Shown here: piece after piece, positions 44,830-53,800 of the stretch
Layout of the letters: each line of letters opens with the position of its first letter
How positions within the stretch are numbered: position 1 is the stretch's first letter
Notes under the pieces: generated by a model
What the model was told of the DNA's origin: nothing
Databases searched by the model: none
What the model saw: the letters and a program-made list of their open reading frames with translations, nothing else
Position numbers and translations under genes: made by a program
NCBI GenBank assembly: GCA_017415555.1
Contig: JAFQGF010000040.1
Coordinates: 1-64,000 of the forward strand
Reading direction: 5' to 3'
Length of the DNA: 64,000 nt
Origin: Akkermansia sp.
GTDB taxonomy: Bacteria; Verrucomicrobiota; Verrucomicrobiia; Verrucomicrobiales; Akkermansiaceae

Positions 44830-46197
44830 ATGAAGAACATCGAGTTTTCCTCCAGAAACGGTGTGTTCGATATTAACAGCTTCATCTGTGAATGCGACGC
44901 AGCCGTAAGCGGTGAGCCCCTCCCCCCTGAGCAGCCGGAAGCCTCAACAGACAAAACTGTGGCTATTGCCACTCCGGAAGTTCCCGTGGCAGATGGCAGC
45001 GACCCCATCATCTACCACCCGCTGGAGGAGGTGCTCTGCGACTTGCGTATGGGCAAACTCGTCCTCATGACGGATGACCCCCATCGAGAAAACGAGGCGG
45101 ACCTCGTCTGCGCCGGTCAGTTTGCCACACCGCAGAATATCAACTTCATGGCCACTCATGCACGCGGTCTTATCTGCGTGCCCATGGCTCCGGAGCGCGT
45201 AGATGCCCTCGGCCTGCCCATGCAGGCACAGCACAATACGGAAAAACACCACACCGCCTTCACGGTGAGTGTGGACGCCAAGGAGGGGACCACGACCGGC
45301 ATCAGTGCCTTCGAGCGCTCCATCACCACTATGAAGCTGGCCGACCCGCGCGCCACGCTGGATGACTTTGTGCAGCCCGGCCACTGCTTCCCCCTGCGTG
45401 CGGTGGAGGGTGGCGTCATCCGCCGCGCCGGTCACACCGAGGGCACGGTAGATTTGCTGCGTATTGCCGGTATGGAGCCGGTGGGAGTGTGTTGCGAAAT
45501 CATGAAGGAAGACGGCACCATGGCTCGCTTGGGTGAGCTGGGTTCCTTCCAGAAAAAATATGGGCTGAAGGCCTGTTCCCTGGCTCAGATTATCGAACAC
45601 CGCCAGCACACGGAGAAGCTCATCATTAAGGAAGAAGTTGTCAAACTGCCCACGGATTTCGGTGAGTTTGTCTGCCACTCCTACCACTCCAAAGTGGACG
45701 GACAGACACACCTGGCTCTGGTACATGGCGAGATAGACCCGGAAAAGCCCGTACTCTGCCGCGTACACAGCGAGTGCCTGACGGGTGATGTATTTGCAAG
45801 CCGACGCTGCGACTGTGGCAGCCAGCTGCACACAGCCATGCGCCGCGTGGCGCAAGAGGGCGGCGTCATTCTCTACCTGCGCCAGGAAGGCCGTGGCATT
45901 GGCCTCTCTGCCAAGCTGCATGCTTACAAACTACAAGAACAGGGGCTGGATACCGTGGATGCCAATATCGAGCTGGGCTTCGCGCCGGATTTGCGCGACT
46001 ACGGCGTGGGTGCCCAGATTCTGCGGGATTTGGGCATTCGCAAGCTGCGCCTCCTCACCAACAACCCCCGCAAGATTGTGGGGCTTGCCGGTCACGGCCT
46101 GGAGGTAGTCGAGCAGATGCCCATCAGCATCCCCGCGCATGAAGACAACAAGCACTACCTCGATACCAAGCGCGAGCGCATGGGACACATGATTTAA
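44830..46197 (+). CDS. ribBA: Bifunctional DHBP synthase / GTP cyclohydrolase II
   Basis: 455 residues. It makes both early riboflavin precursors. The N-terminal RibB domain (about 66-270) has DDPHRENEADLV and GHCFPLRAVEGGVIRRAGHTE. The RibA domain (about 285-455) has RVHSECLTGDVFASRRCDCG with the three zinc cysteines and LYLRQEGRGIGL. The first about 60 residues are an extra, acidic and Pro-rich extension not found in the standard enzymes, and its role is unknown. It is 32 bases after glnS and likely cotranscribed. Confidence 0.96.
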   Translation: MKNIEFSSRNGVFDINSFICECDAAVSGEPLPPEQPEASTDKTVAIATPEVPVADGSDPIIYHPLEEVLCDLRMGKLVLMTDDPHRENEADLVCAGQFATPQNINFMATHARGLICVPMAPERVDALGLPMQAQHNTEKHHTAFTVSVDAKEGTTTGISAFERSITTMKLADPRATLDDFVQPGHCFPLRAVEGGVIRRAGHTEGTVDLLRIAGMEPVGVCCEIMKEDGTMARLGELGSFQKKYGLKACSLAQIIEHRQHTEKLIIKEEVVKLPTDFGEFVCHSYHSKVDGQTHLALVHGEIDPEKPVLCRVHSECLTGDVFASRRCDCGSQLHTAMRRVAQEGGVILYLRQEGRGIGLSAKLHAYKLQEQGLDTVDANIELGFAPDLRDYGVGAQILRDLGIRKLRLLTNNPRKIVGLAGHGLEVVEQMPISIPAHEDNKHYLDTKRERMGHMI

Positions 46198-46216
46198 AGT
46201 TACGGAGGACAATACA

Positions 46217-46672
46217 ATGAAACAAATAGCTTTATTATTGGGAGCCCTGGCATTGACCAGCTGCTTGGGCAGAGGCATGCTGGAAGCGAACATTGCCCGG
46301 GCTCAGGGTATTGCACCGGTCAGTGTGGCCGGACGCATCATCGAAATGGATGGCAATGGTGCAGAAAGCTGCTCGGCGCCGCAAGGCACGCAGCAGTGGA
46401 CGGAATGGATTGTTGAAGAGCACCCCTGTGTCTTTGCATATTCCTTCGATGACACAAACCGCTACCGTGTGAACTTCAACCCCACCGACAAGGCTTACCT
46501 TAGTTACGAAAAATCCGGGCCGGACTCCGCCGTTATCCGCAACACAGGAGCACCGAATCATGGTACCTACACCCTTCACTTCGAAACACCGACGGAAGGA
46601 ACCGCCACCAACAACGGCTCAGCCAACGGACGGGACTACATGACGCGCAAAATCAAGTTCTCCATTAAGTAA
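46217..46672 (+). CDS. Small lipoprotein of unknown function
   Basis: 151 residues. Lipoprotein signal MKQIALLLGALALTSC. The mature part is probably beta-rich with YRVNFNPTDKAYLSYEKSG and GTYTLHFETPTEG, no recognised family. A good Shine-Dalgarno (GGAGG at 46205-46209) lies 7 bases before ATG 46217, unlike the many leaderless genes here, which fits an internal operon gene after ribBA. The next gene is a second lipoprotein of similar layout. Confidence 0.7.
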   Translation: MKQIALLLGALALTSCLGRGMLEANIARAQGIAPVSVAGRIIEMDGNGAESCSAPQGTQQWTEWIVEEHPCVFAYSFDDTNRYRVNFNPTDKAYLSYEKSGPDSAVIRNTGAPNHGTYTLHFETPTEGTATNNGSANGRDYMTRKIKFSIK

Positions 46673-46680
46673 GAAATGAG

Positions 46681-47202
46681 ATGAAACTCCCAACTACCCT
46701 GCTGACAAGTACAACGGTGCTACTACTGACAGCGTGCAGCAGAGGCCCCCTTATTGAGCTATCCCCGGAAGCCGCACAACAAGTTTGCGAAAGCACCATA
46801 CGGACTCCCGGCAGCCCCTCCTGGGATGAGCTTTATGAAATACAGGGGGTCTATGCATTTGATTTTGTCTCACCTGATGATGAACTGGATCACGGCACGC
46901 CGGATATCTACGTGCTGGCTCCACAGTCGCACGGAGAGCACCACTACGGCGTTACCGTGTTCCACATCTTCCAGGGGCACCATCTGGATGACCCCAGCAT
47001 GAGCTGCGATGTGAATTGCGAACTGAATAATGGCGTGATTACTGTGCCGGAGCGTCCGGCAAAAAATATAGCAGGCAAAAAAGGCCCCTACACCATTAGC
47101 TTCAAACGTAACGAACAGGGAAACATCTCCGGCTTCGTTCTGAAAGATGAAGAGGTGAATATCCACTACCGCAAGGAAATCGGCCGCCGCGACTTCCGCT
47201 GA
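46681..47202 (+). CDS. Second small lipoprotein of unknown function
   Basis: 173 residues with lipoprotein signal (MKLPTTLLTSTTVLLLTAC). The mature part has GTPDIYVLAPQSHGEHHYGVTVF and KKGPYTISFKRNEQGNISGFV. The final GPYTISFKRN matches the style of GTYTLHFETP in the gene before it, so the two may be distant paralogues; this is a weak inference. It starts 8 bases after the previous stop. The operon probably ends here. Confidence 0.7.
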   Translation: MKLPTTLLTSTTVLLLTACSRGPLIELSPEAAQQVCESTIRTPGSPSWDELYEIQGVYAFDFVSPDDELDHGTPDIYVLAPQSHGEHHYGVTVFHIFQGHHLDDPSMSCDVNCELNNGVITVPERPAKNIAGKKGPYTISFKRNEQGNISGFVLKDEEVNIHYRKEIGRRDFR

Positions 47203-47301
47203 TTTCCCCTATGAACACAAGGTTCAGATATTAAGCTGACAGAAAGCAGAGAACGCCCCCGTAAAAATCTGTTTTTTCAACGCGAAAAATCCTGAAATGG
47301 C

Positions 47302-47330
47302 TTGCATTCTGAGATGAATGCGTGTATAAT
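47302..47330 (+). promoter_or_regulatory. Promoter of the candidate small RNA
   Basis: TTGCAT (47302-47307), exactly 17 bases, TATAAT (47325-47330), among the best sigma70-type promoters in the window. No start codon with a plausible protein follows. Confidence 0.65.
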
Positions 47331-47335
47331 GCGCG

Positions 47336-47457
47336 CGTATTCTTCATTTCATGTTGCGGCAGGTCACTGCCGTTTTGTGAGTGTCTGAATTTGAAAGCAG
47401 TGAATGCGCCGTACCTCGAGTGAGACTACGGCGCATTCATTTCAAGAATACGAGTTT
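47336..47457 (+). ncRNA. Candidate structured small RNA, three-way junction
   Basis: The predicted transcription start (about 47336) coincides with the 5' strand of a closing helix: CGTATTCTT (47336-47344) pairs with AAGAATACG (47444-47452). Inside are two hairpins: CGGCAG/CTGCCG (47357-47372, loop GTCA) and a 13-bp stem TGAATGCGCCGTA/TACGGCGCATTCA (47401-47439). A T-run (47455-47459) follows the closing helix. The size of about 120 nt is shorter than 6S RNA and lacks the SRP RNA core and RNase P/tmRNA signatures, so I assign no family. It converges on the end of ugd; the 13-bp hairpin could alternatively serve as a ugd terminator, but no U-run follows it on the minus strand. Confidence 0.5.
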
Positions 47458-47468
47458 TTCAGCGAGAA

Positions 47469-48803
47469 TCAGCCACGCAGATTTGTTCTGCCAAGAGTTT
47501 TGCGACCCACGGAGTGGTATTCAAAACCTGCATGTACGGCATTTTCTGCATGCATGATATTGCGTCCGTCAAACATAATGGGCAAACGCATCAGCTCGCG
47601 AACCTTCACAAGATTCGCGGTTGCAAACTGTTTCCACTCCGTTGCCACTACCAACACCTCTGCCCCACGAGCGCATTCATACATATCGTCACAAATTGTT
47701 ACATCGTACCCGGCCAGCGCGCGAGCTCCGGTTTCGGACGCCTTAGGATCATAGGCAGATACACATGCACCTTCCTCGCGTAGACGCTTAATAAGCTTGA
47801 TAGCGACAGACTCACGCACATCGTCCGTATTCTTCTTGAAAGCCATGCCCCAGACAGCAATTTTCTTATTACGCAACACCCAGAGCTTCTTACGGATACG
47901 CCCCAGAAAACGCTCAAGCTGTGCTGCATTCACACGCTCCACCTCCTTCAAAATCTCCATAGGCGCCCCCAGCTGCTCAGACACATTGATAAAGCCTTTT
48001 ACATCTTTGGGGAAACAGGAACCGCCGTAGCCCAACCCGGCGTTCAGGAAATGTGAGGATATTCGCCTGTCCATTCCGATACCACGAGCCACCAGCTCCA
48101 CATCTGCCCCGGCTTTCTCACACACGGCAGACACGGCATTGATGTAGGATATCTTCAACGCCAGAAAAGAATTCGCTGCATGCTTAATCAACTCTGCAGA
48201 TGCCAGATCCACCTCCACTATCGGCGCATTGAAGGGCTGGTATACGCGTTTCATCATATCCATGGCACGCTGAGAATCAGACCCTATCACAACGCGATCC
48301 GGATTCATGAGGTCATGCACGGCACTGCCTTCACGGAGGAACTCAGGGTTGCTCACCACGTCCACATCCACACCCAGGGGAGCATATCGCTCAATGACCT
48401 GGTACACCTTCCCGCCTGTACTCACCGGCACGGTAGACTTATCCACCACCACGCGGTACCCCAGACCGGGCTTCAAAGCATCGGCAATCTCATGCGACAC
48501 CCCCTCAATGTAGGAGAGATCCACAGAGCCATCCGCATGCGGGGGCGTCGGCACGGCAATGAAAATAATCTCGCATTCTTCGACTGCACTCTCTAAGTTT
48601 GTCGTAAACTTCAAGCGGCCGGCATCTACATTGGAACGAATCATGTACTCCAGATCCGGCTCATACAACGGCATCCTGCCCTCCAGCAGCATCTGCACCT
48701 TTTCCGCGTTGTTGTCCACACACACCACCCTATGCCCCACTTCCGCAAAGCATGTACCAGTGGTTAATCCCACATACCCCGTTCCGATAATGGCAAGATT
48801 CAT
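47469..48803 (-). CDS. ugd: UDP-glucose 6-dehydrogenase
   Basis: 444 residues. It oxidises UDP-glucose to UDP-glucuronate for surface polysaccharides. NAD-binding IGTGYVGLTTG at the start, catalytic Cys in GLGYGGSCFPKDVKGF, and the C-terminal domain with KIAVWGMAFKKNTDDVRES. It is monocistronic, with a promoter of the TTGCAA type and a leader of about 23 bases. Confidence 0.95.
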   Translation of the reverse strand: MNLAIIGTGYVGLTTGTCFAEVGHRVVCVDNNAEKVQMLLEGRMPLYEPDLEYMIRSNVDAGRLKFTTNLESAVEECEIIFIAVPTPPHADGSVDLSYIEGVSHEIADALKPGLGYRVVVDKSTVPVSTGGKVYQVIERYAPLGVDVDVVSNPEFLREGSAVHDLMNPDRVVIGSDSQRAMDMMKRVYQPFNAPIVEVDLASAELIKHAANSFLALKISYINAVSAVCEKAGADVELVARGIGMDRRISSHFLNAGLGYGGSCFPKDVKGFINVSEQLGAPMEILKEVERVNAAQLERFLGRIRKKLWVLRNKKIAVWGMAFKKNTDDVRESVAIKLIKRLREEGACVSAYDPKASETGARALAGYDVTICDDMYECARGAEVLVVATEWKQFATANLVKVRELMRLPIMFDGRNIMHAENAVHAGFEYHSVGRKTLGRTNLRG

Positions 48804-48831
48804 ATTCAGCGCTCTAATTTTTGCCTGATGT

Positions 48832-48860
48832 ATTCTACCCTGTCAGCCCCGACATTGCAA
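48832..48860 (-). promoter_or_regulatory. Promoter of ugd
   Basis: Minus strand TTGCAA (48860-48855), 17 bases, TAGAAT (48837-48832); ATG 48803 follows after 28 bases. Confidence 0.6.
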
Positions 48861-48949
48861 GAAGTATTCGTGTCAGGATATCAACATCCTGCTGCCTGCC
48901 TCAAATCGGAGTTGCCGACATATCGAACGAGGCCGTTTTTCCGGTGGTA

Positions 48950-50515
48950 TCAGGAGCGAAGATGAGTCTCGAACTGACGGAACTGTATGGCCTCAAACAA
49001 GTCGTTATCCGTGGGTACCGGATGCCCCGCCAGGTCGGCAATCGTTCGGGCCACGCGCAGAATGCGATCAAATGCGCGAGCGGAAAGGGAAAACTGCTCC
49101 ACGGCGCCCAGGAGTATGTTCTGCTGCGTCGACGTAAGCGGACAATACTGCCGGAGCAGTCTGCTGCTGAGGCGCGCATTACAGGTAACACCTGTTGATG
49201 CATAGCGTTGCTGCTGAAGGAGTCGCGCAGCCACAACACGAGCACGGATGACAGCACTACTCTCGCCGTCGGGTTTGTTAAGGAGGTCAGCAGGTGCTAC
49301 CGGAGGTACCTCAATAATCATATCGAAGCGATCCAACAGAGGGCCGGATATCTTACGGCGGTAGCGGTCAATGGCAGCATGATTGCAGCGGCAGCTGTGA
49401 TGAGGATCCCCCAGATATCCGCAGGGACAGGGATTCATGGCAGCCACCAGCATGAACGCGCAGGGAAAGTCCATGCTGCCGGAAGCTCGGGAAATAGTGA
49501 CCACCCCGCTCTCCAGCGGCTGACGCAGGGTCTCAAGCGTGCGGCGGGAGAACTCCGGCAGCTCATCCAGAAACAAAACGCCATTGTGCGCCAGGGAAAT
49601 CTCGCCGGGAGTAATATTGGTACCACCTCCCATCAGGCCGACATCGGAAATGGTATGATGCGGCGAGCGATATGGACGCATACGAAGCAAACCACCGTTG
49701 CGAGGCAAAAGTCCGCAGATAGAATGTATCTTACTTGTTTCCAGAGCTTCTTCCCGGGAAAGAGGAGGCAGAATTGTGGGCAGACGGCTGGCCAGCATGC
49801 TCTTACCACTGCCGGGGCTGCCACACATCAGGAGGTTGTGTCCTCCGGCAGCCGCTATCTCCATGGCTCGCCGGGCATAGGGCTGACCTTTGATTTCATC
49901 AAAATCAATATGCTTCACCTCCGGAGCCCCGGTATCGGAGGCGCAGAATGGTGCAAAGCGTTCGCGTTCCAGTAGCAGAGCCCAGGCCTCCGGCAAACTC
50001 TGCACGCCGTAGACAGTAAGACCTTCCACAACGGAAGCTTCCGCTGCATTTTCCGCGGCTACCATCATATACTTCCGCCCGGCATCACGAGCAGCCACAG
50101 CCTGGGGCAATACCCCCTGCACTCCGCGCACCATACCATCCAGTGCCAGCTCTCCGATAATGCACCAGTCATCTGTATGCAGCGGGAGACGGCGTTTACA
50201 GGCATCGGGCATATTCTCGTAATCGCGCTGGATAGCAATCTCCAGCCCCAGAGCGATGGGTAAATCAAATCCCGGCCCCTGCTTCTTCAAATCTGCCGGT
50301 GCCAGGTTAACCGTTACCAGCAACTCCCCCGGACAAAAGAAGGCGCTGTTACGAAGTGCGGAAGTAACACGCTGCACACTCTCCCGCACAGCTGTATCCG
50401 GGAGCCCGACAATCAACATGCGGCCGGTATCCTTGACCTTCTGCATGTCAACTTCGACCAGGACTTCATAGCCATCGATTCCGTTGACGGCGGCTGAATG
50501 CAGGCGTGCTATCAT
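48950..50515 (-). CDS. comM: ComM/YifB-family AAA+ magnesium-chelatase-like ATPase
   Basis: 521 residues, usual length. N-terminal Lon-protease-like domain (IVGLPDTAVRESVQRVTSALRNS), then the AAA+ module with Walker A CGSPGSGKSML, Walker B NGVLFLDELPEF and sensor region ETLRQPLESG; the C-terminal domain has ARAFDRILRVARTIADL. In naturally competent bacteria ComM drives branch migration during transformation. Last of the minus-strand operon after the L,D-transpeptidase, with a 6-base gap. Confidence 0.93.
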   Translation of the reverse strand: MIARLHSAAVNGIDGYEVLVEVDMQKVKDTGRMLIVGLPDTAVRESVQRVTSALRNSAFFCPGELLVTVNLAPADLKKQGPGFDLPIALGLEIAIQRDYENMPDACKRRLPLHTDDWCIIGELALDGMVRGVQGVLPQAVAARDAGRKYMMVAAENAAEASVVEGLTVYGVQSLPEAWALLLERERFAPFCASDTGAPEVKHIDFDEIKGQPYARRAMEIAAAGGHNLLMCGSPGSGKSMLASRLPTILPPLSREEALETSKIHSICGLLPRNGGLLRMRPYRSPHHTISDVGLMGGGTNITPGEISLAHNGVLFLDELPEFSRRTLETLRQPLESGVVTISRASGSMDFPCAFMLVAAMNPCPCGYLGDPHHSCRCNHAAIDRYRRKISGPLLDRFDMIIEVPPVAPADLLNKPDGESSAVIRARVVAARLLQQQRYASTGVTCNARLSSRLLRQYCPLTSTQQNILLGAVEQFSLSARAFDRILRVARTIADLAGHPVPTDNDLFEAIQFRQFETHLRS

Positions 50516-50521
50516 ATCCCT

Positions 50522-51148
50522 TTATTTAACAATTACTTCCGAACCTACGGCCAGTTTATCGAAGAGAATGCTGCAAGCCTCCTCCGGTACGCGTACGCAG
50601 CCGTGAGAATCGCTCTCCCGGTGTATATTCCCGGTATGCATGCCAATGGCGCCGTTAAAACGCATCCAGTACGGCATAGCGGTACCTTCAAATACAGAAC
50701 CGGCCGGTGCCTTATCCGAAGAACGAACTTGGCTCTCGACAGTATTTCCTTGAGCATCTACAAACGAGCCATAAAGAGAGGAATGGTGCTCAAGCTTCTT
50801 CTCTGTGATACGGAAACGTCCGCGCGGGGTTTCATGGCCACCGACGCGGCCGGAACAAACCGGAAAATCCATGGCGATAGCATCGTTAATATAAAGGCGA
50901 CCGCGCTGCTCCGCCAGCAGGATTTCCACCCGGGAAGCCGCGGGATTATATTGCTCGATTGCCTTGCCGCGCCAGTAATCGCGGGACATGCGATACCCAG
51001 GGCTGGCAATAAAGTCCTCGAAGGTACGCGACACGCGTTTATGGCGTGTGGCCTCCTCCATTTCTGCGCCCATGCGGTAGAAATCCTCCGGTGAGGGCTG
51101 GCAGGCCAGCGGCAGCAATAGGAGCGGTAATACGAACAGGTATTTCAT
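50522..51148 (-). CDS. L,D-transpeptidase (YkuD domain) lipoprotein
   Basis: 208 residues. Lipoprotein signal (MKYLFVLPLLLLPLAC). The YkuD domain spans about 75-205 and ends with the catalytic motif IGMHTGNIHRESDSHGCVRVP, where His and Cys are the active residues. These enzymes make 3-3 crosslinks in peptidoglycan or attach lipoproteins to it. It sits between hflX (14 bases upstream) and comM. Confidence 0.9.
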   Translation of the reverse strand: MKYLFVLPLLLLPLACQPSPEDFYRMGAEMEEATRHKRVSRTFEDFIASPGYRMSRDYWRGKAIEQYNPAASRVEILLAEQRGRLYINDAIAMDFPVCSGRVGGHETPRGRFRITEKKLEHHSSLYGSFVDAQGNTVESQVRSSDKAPAGSVFEGTAMPYWMRFNGAIGMHTGNIHRESDSHGCVRVPEEACSILFDKLAVGSEVIVK

Positions 51149-51162
51149 CTTACGTCCGGGCT

Positions 51163-52473
51163 TTATATTCTGTATGATTCCAGGCGGGCAGCGAACTCTC
51201 GCGGCAGGATTGCCTCCACAATCGCATCGTTTCCCTCATACTCCGTACCCAACACTTTACCATCGCGGTGCATGATGGCAACAATACGGCTCTCAGCCAG
51301 AGGAATGCGATATTTTGCCGTTGTAACGCGATGAGAGAGCATCTCCACACAAGCCGCCATCAGCGCATCCATCCCCTGCTCCTCCAGCACACTGGCAGCA
51401 ATGCAAGGGCAACTCACTTTGGCAGAAAGAGAGGCTAAGGTACTTTCCCGTACGTCGTCGGGTATAAGGTCAGTTTTGTTCCAGACCACCACCATCGGTT
51501 TATCCGCAGCTCCCAGCTCCGCCAGCACCTCGCATGTCGTTTCGTAGTGACGCAGAGCCTCACGATCACTGGCATCCACCACCTGAATGAGGAAATCGGC
51601 CAGAGTCGCTTCCTCCAGCGTAGATTTGAATGCCTCCACCAAACGGTGCGGCAGGTTACGGATGAAGCCCACCGTATCCGTCAGCACTAGCGGCTGGCCG
51701 TCCGGCAGCTCAATCTTGCGGCTGGTGGTATCCAGCGTTGCGAAAAGAATGTTCTGAGCCAATACCCCGGCACCGGTAATAAGATTGAGCAGAGAAGATT
51801 TACCGGCATTCGTATAGCCTACAATAGCCGCCGTGGGAATGCCCTGGCGGTTGCGCTCCTTGCGCTGAGTGCCGCGCTGGCGGCGCACTACCTCAAGCTC
51901 ATCACGAATGGCCTCAATACGCTCGTGAGCCAGGCGACGGTCCACCTCAATCTGCTTCTCACCCTCACCTCGGGCTGCGGCGCCACCTCCCTTGCCGCCG
52001 CCGGAGCCACCGCGCTGGCGGTCCAGGTGTTTCCACATACCAGCCATGCGGGGCAAAGCATACTGCATGCGGGCCAAGTCTACCTGCAGCACGGCCTCAC
52101 GAGTGCGAGCGCGCCGGGCAAAGATGTCCAGAATAACCTCCTCGCGATCCATCACCGTTACCTCCAGCAGCTTTTCCCATTCGCGCTGCTGGGAGGGTGC
52201 CAGCAGATTATCAAAAATCACGCAGTCGGCATCCAACTCATCGGCGCGCTGCCGAATCTCCTCGGCCTTGCCCACGCCGCACAGGTACTTGGCCTGCAAC
52301 TCGCGGGTAAACTCCAACGTACACTCAACTATGCCGATACCAAGATTACGCACCAGGTCCTCCAGCTCCGCCAGCAGCGCGGCACGCTCCCTGCGGGATT
52401 CGCCGGGAAGCCCCAGCCCCACCAGCAACGCACGCTCAAAGGAAGCAGGTTTCTCGCGGATTTCGAACGACAT
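51163..52473 (-). CDS. hflX: Ribosome-associated GTPase HflX
   Basis: 436 residues. The N-terminal HflX domain has ECTLEFTRELQAKYLCGVGKAE-like signatures (YLCGVGKAEEI), then a Gly-rich linker (GGSGGGKGGGAA). GTPase motifs: G1 GYTNAGKSS, G3 DTVGFIRNLPHRLVEAF, G4 NKTD. It splits stalled 70S ribosomes under stress. It follows a tiny lipoprotein gene by 7 bases and leads into ldt and comM. Confidence 0.95.
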   Translation of the reverse strand: MSFEIREKPASFERALLVGLGLPGESRRERAALLAELEDLVRNLGIGIVECTLEFTRELQAKYLCGVGKAEEIRQRADELDADCVIFDNLLAPSQQREWEKLLEVTVMDREEVILDIFARRARTREAVLQVDLARMQYALPRMAGMWKHLDRQRGGSGGGKGGGAAARGEGEKQIEVDRRLAHERIEAIRDELEVVRRQRGTQRKERNRQGIPTAAIVGYTNAGKSSLLNLITGAGVLAQNILFATLDTTSRKIELPDGQPLVLTDTVGFIRNLPHRLVEAFKSTLEEATLADFLIQVVDASDREALRHYETTCEVLAELGAADKPMVVVWNKTDLIPDDVRESTLASLSAKVSCPCIAASVLEEQGMDALMAACVEMLSHRVTTAKYRIPLAESRIVAIMHRDGKVLGTEYEGNDAIVEAILPREFAARLESYRI

Positions 52474-52480
52474 AAACTAA

Positions 52481-52618
52481 TCAATAGAAGCTGCGGGAAG
52501 AAGAACGAGGCACATCGCGCAGGGCATCGCTATTATAAGAATTGCAATTGCAGCCGCAAGAACTCAGAACAACGCCAGAAACAGCACAAAGCACACAAAA
52601 AAAGGTCTTAATCTTCAT
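52481..52618 (-). CDS. Tiny Cys/Ser-rich lipoprotein
   Basis: 45 residues from ATG 52618 (MKIKTFFCVLCAVSGVVLSSC), then GCNCNSYNSDALRDVPRSSS. The first 21 residues form a complete lipoprotein signal with lipobox LSSC. The mature peptide would be about 25 residues. Start chosen because a TTGCAA-17-TTCAAT promoter sits 9 bases upstream. It is the promoter-proximal gene of the hflX operon. No homologue recognised; it may also act as a leader peptide. Confidence 0.5.
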   Translation of the reverse strand: MKIKTFFCVLCAVSGVVLSSCGCNCNSYNSDALRDVPRSSSRSFY

Positions 52619-52627
52619 ACGACCACT

Positions 52628-52656
52628 ATTGAACTCCATTCCCCCTTCAATTGCAA
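52628..52656 (-). promoter_or_regulatory. Promoter of the lipoprotein-hflX operon, near-leaderless
   Basis: Minus strand TTGCAA (52656-52651), 17 bases, TTCAAT (52633-52628), then 9 bases to ATG 52618. It is divergent from the manC promoter. Confidence 0.45.
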
Positions 52657-52691
52657 GCTCAAAATACGCCAACACGGGGCAAAATTAAGCC

Positions 52692-52719
52692 TTGACTTTC
52701 CGCCCTCAGACCGTATACT
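52692..52719 (+). promoter_or_regulatory. Promoter of manC-ruvX, near-leaderless
   Basis: TTGACT (52692-52697), 16 bases, TATACT (52714-52719), then 10 bases to ATG 52730. Leader of about 3 bases. Confidence 0.6.
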
Positions 52720-52729
52720 GCCCCACGAG

Positions 52730-53791
52730 ATGTCAAACTATGCACTGATACTGGCAGGAGGAAGCGGCACGAGATTCTGGCCGCTGTCACGCAACGCAAA
52801 ACCCAAGCAGCTTCTCGACCTGTTCGGCAAGGGCACTATGCTGCGCCAGGCTGTGGAAAGATTGGGCGACCTTGTGCCCGCAGAAAACATCTTCATTCTG
52901 ACCAATCATCTGCAGGAGGCAGAGGTACGCCGCCAGGTACCGGAAATACCTGCACAAAATATCGTGGCCGAGCCGGCCCGCCGCGACACCGCCCCGGCTG
53001 TGGCACTGGGTATCGGCCTCATTGCCGCCCGGGATCCGCAGGCCAACATGATTATCATCCCCAGTGATTCGCTCATTCTGGACGATGCAGCCTTCCGCAA
53101 CCTGGCAGAAGATGCCCTGAAACTGGCAGGAACAGAAAATGCCCTGATGACCATTGGCATTAAACCCACCTGGGCATGCCCGAGCTATGGCTATATTGAG
53201 CGAGCCGGCAAACTGAACGCCGCCGGACTGACTCACGATTGCTATGAGGTGGTGCGCTTCCGCGAAAAACCCGATACCACCACGGCGGAAACCTACCTGG
53301 CCAGTGGTAACTTTACCTGGAACGCCGGTATGTTCATATGGAATGTCGCTCACGCCCGAGCCCAACTCGCCGCCCATGCACCGGAACTAGCCGACTTTAT
53401 CTGCCGCCTGACTCAGGCTCAGGATGTAACGTCCTTCATTACGACCGAATTTCCGGCACTCACCCCGATTTCGATTGATTTTGCGCTTATGGAGAAAGCC
53501 GACCGTGTGCTGAACTTCGAAGCCACATTCGACTGGGACGACGTAGGCTCCTGGATTTCCGTAGGCAAGTACCTGCCCACCGATGAACAGCAGAACGCAG
53601 CAAACTCCCCCCTCAATGCGCTGAATGCCGGGGGCAACATCGTCTTTACGGACAGTGGCAAGCGAGTTGCTCTGGTGGGGGTGGATGACCTCATTGTCGT
53701 CGATACGGGGGATGCGTTGCTAGTGGCTCGTAAGGACTGTGCTGACGACATCAAGAAGGTGGTGGCACAGCTGCCGGAAAAGCTCGTGTAA
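52730..53791 (+). CDS. manC: Mannose-1-phosphate guanylyltransferase
   Basis: 353 residues. It makes GDP-mannose from mannose-1-phosphate and GTP. Nucleotidyltransferase signature LILAGGSGTRFWPLSRNAKPKQLL split here as LILAGGSGTRFWPLSR and KPKQLLDLFG; later VVRFREKPDTTTAETYLASG, WNAGMFIWN and FDWDDVGSW. It has the single-domain form without the isomerase domain of long ManC. ruvX follows after 9 bases. Confidence 0.93.
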   Translation: MSNYALILAGGSGTRFWPLSRNAKPKQLLDLFGKGTMLRQAVERLGDLVPAENIFILTNHLQEAEVRRQVPEIPAQNIVAEPARRDTAPAVALGIGLIAARDPQANMIIIPSDSLILDDAAFRNLAEDALKLAGTENALMTIGIKPTWACPSYGYIERAGKLNAAGLTHDCYEVVRFREKPDTTTAETYLASGNFTWNAGMFIWNVAHARAQLAAHAPELADFICRLTQAQDVTSFITTEFPALTPISIDFALMEKADRVLNFEATFDWDDVGSWISVGKYLPTDEQQNAANSPLNALNAGGNIVFTDSGKRVALVGVDDLIVVDTGDALLVARKDCADDIKKVVAQLPEKLV

Positions 53792-53800
53792 CGTACAATC

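Noticed and set aside
47401..47439. 13-bp hairpin as terminator of ugd
   Set aside because: On the minus strand it is not followed by a U-run, while on the plus strand it fits inside a larger fold with its own promoter.
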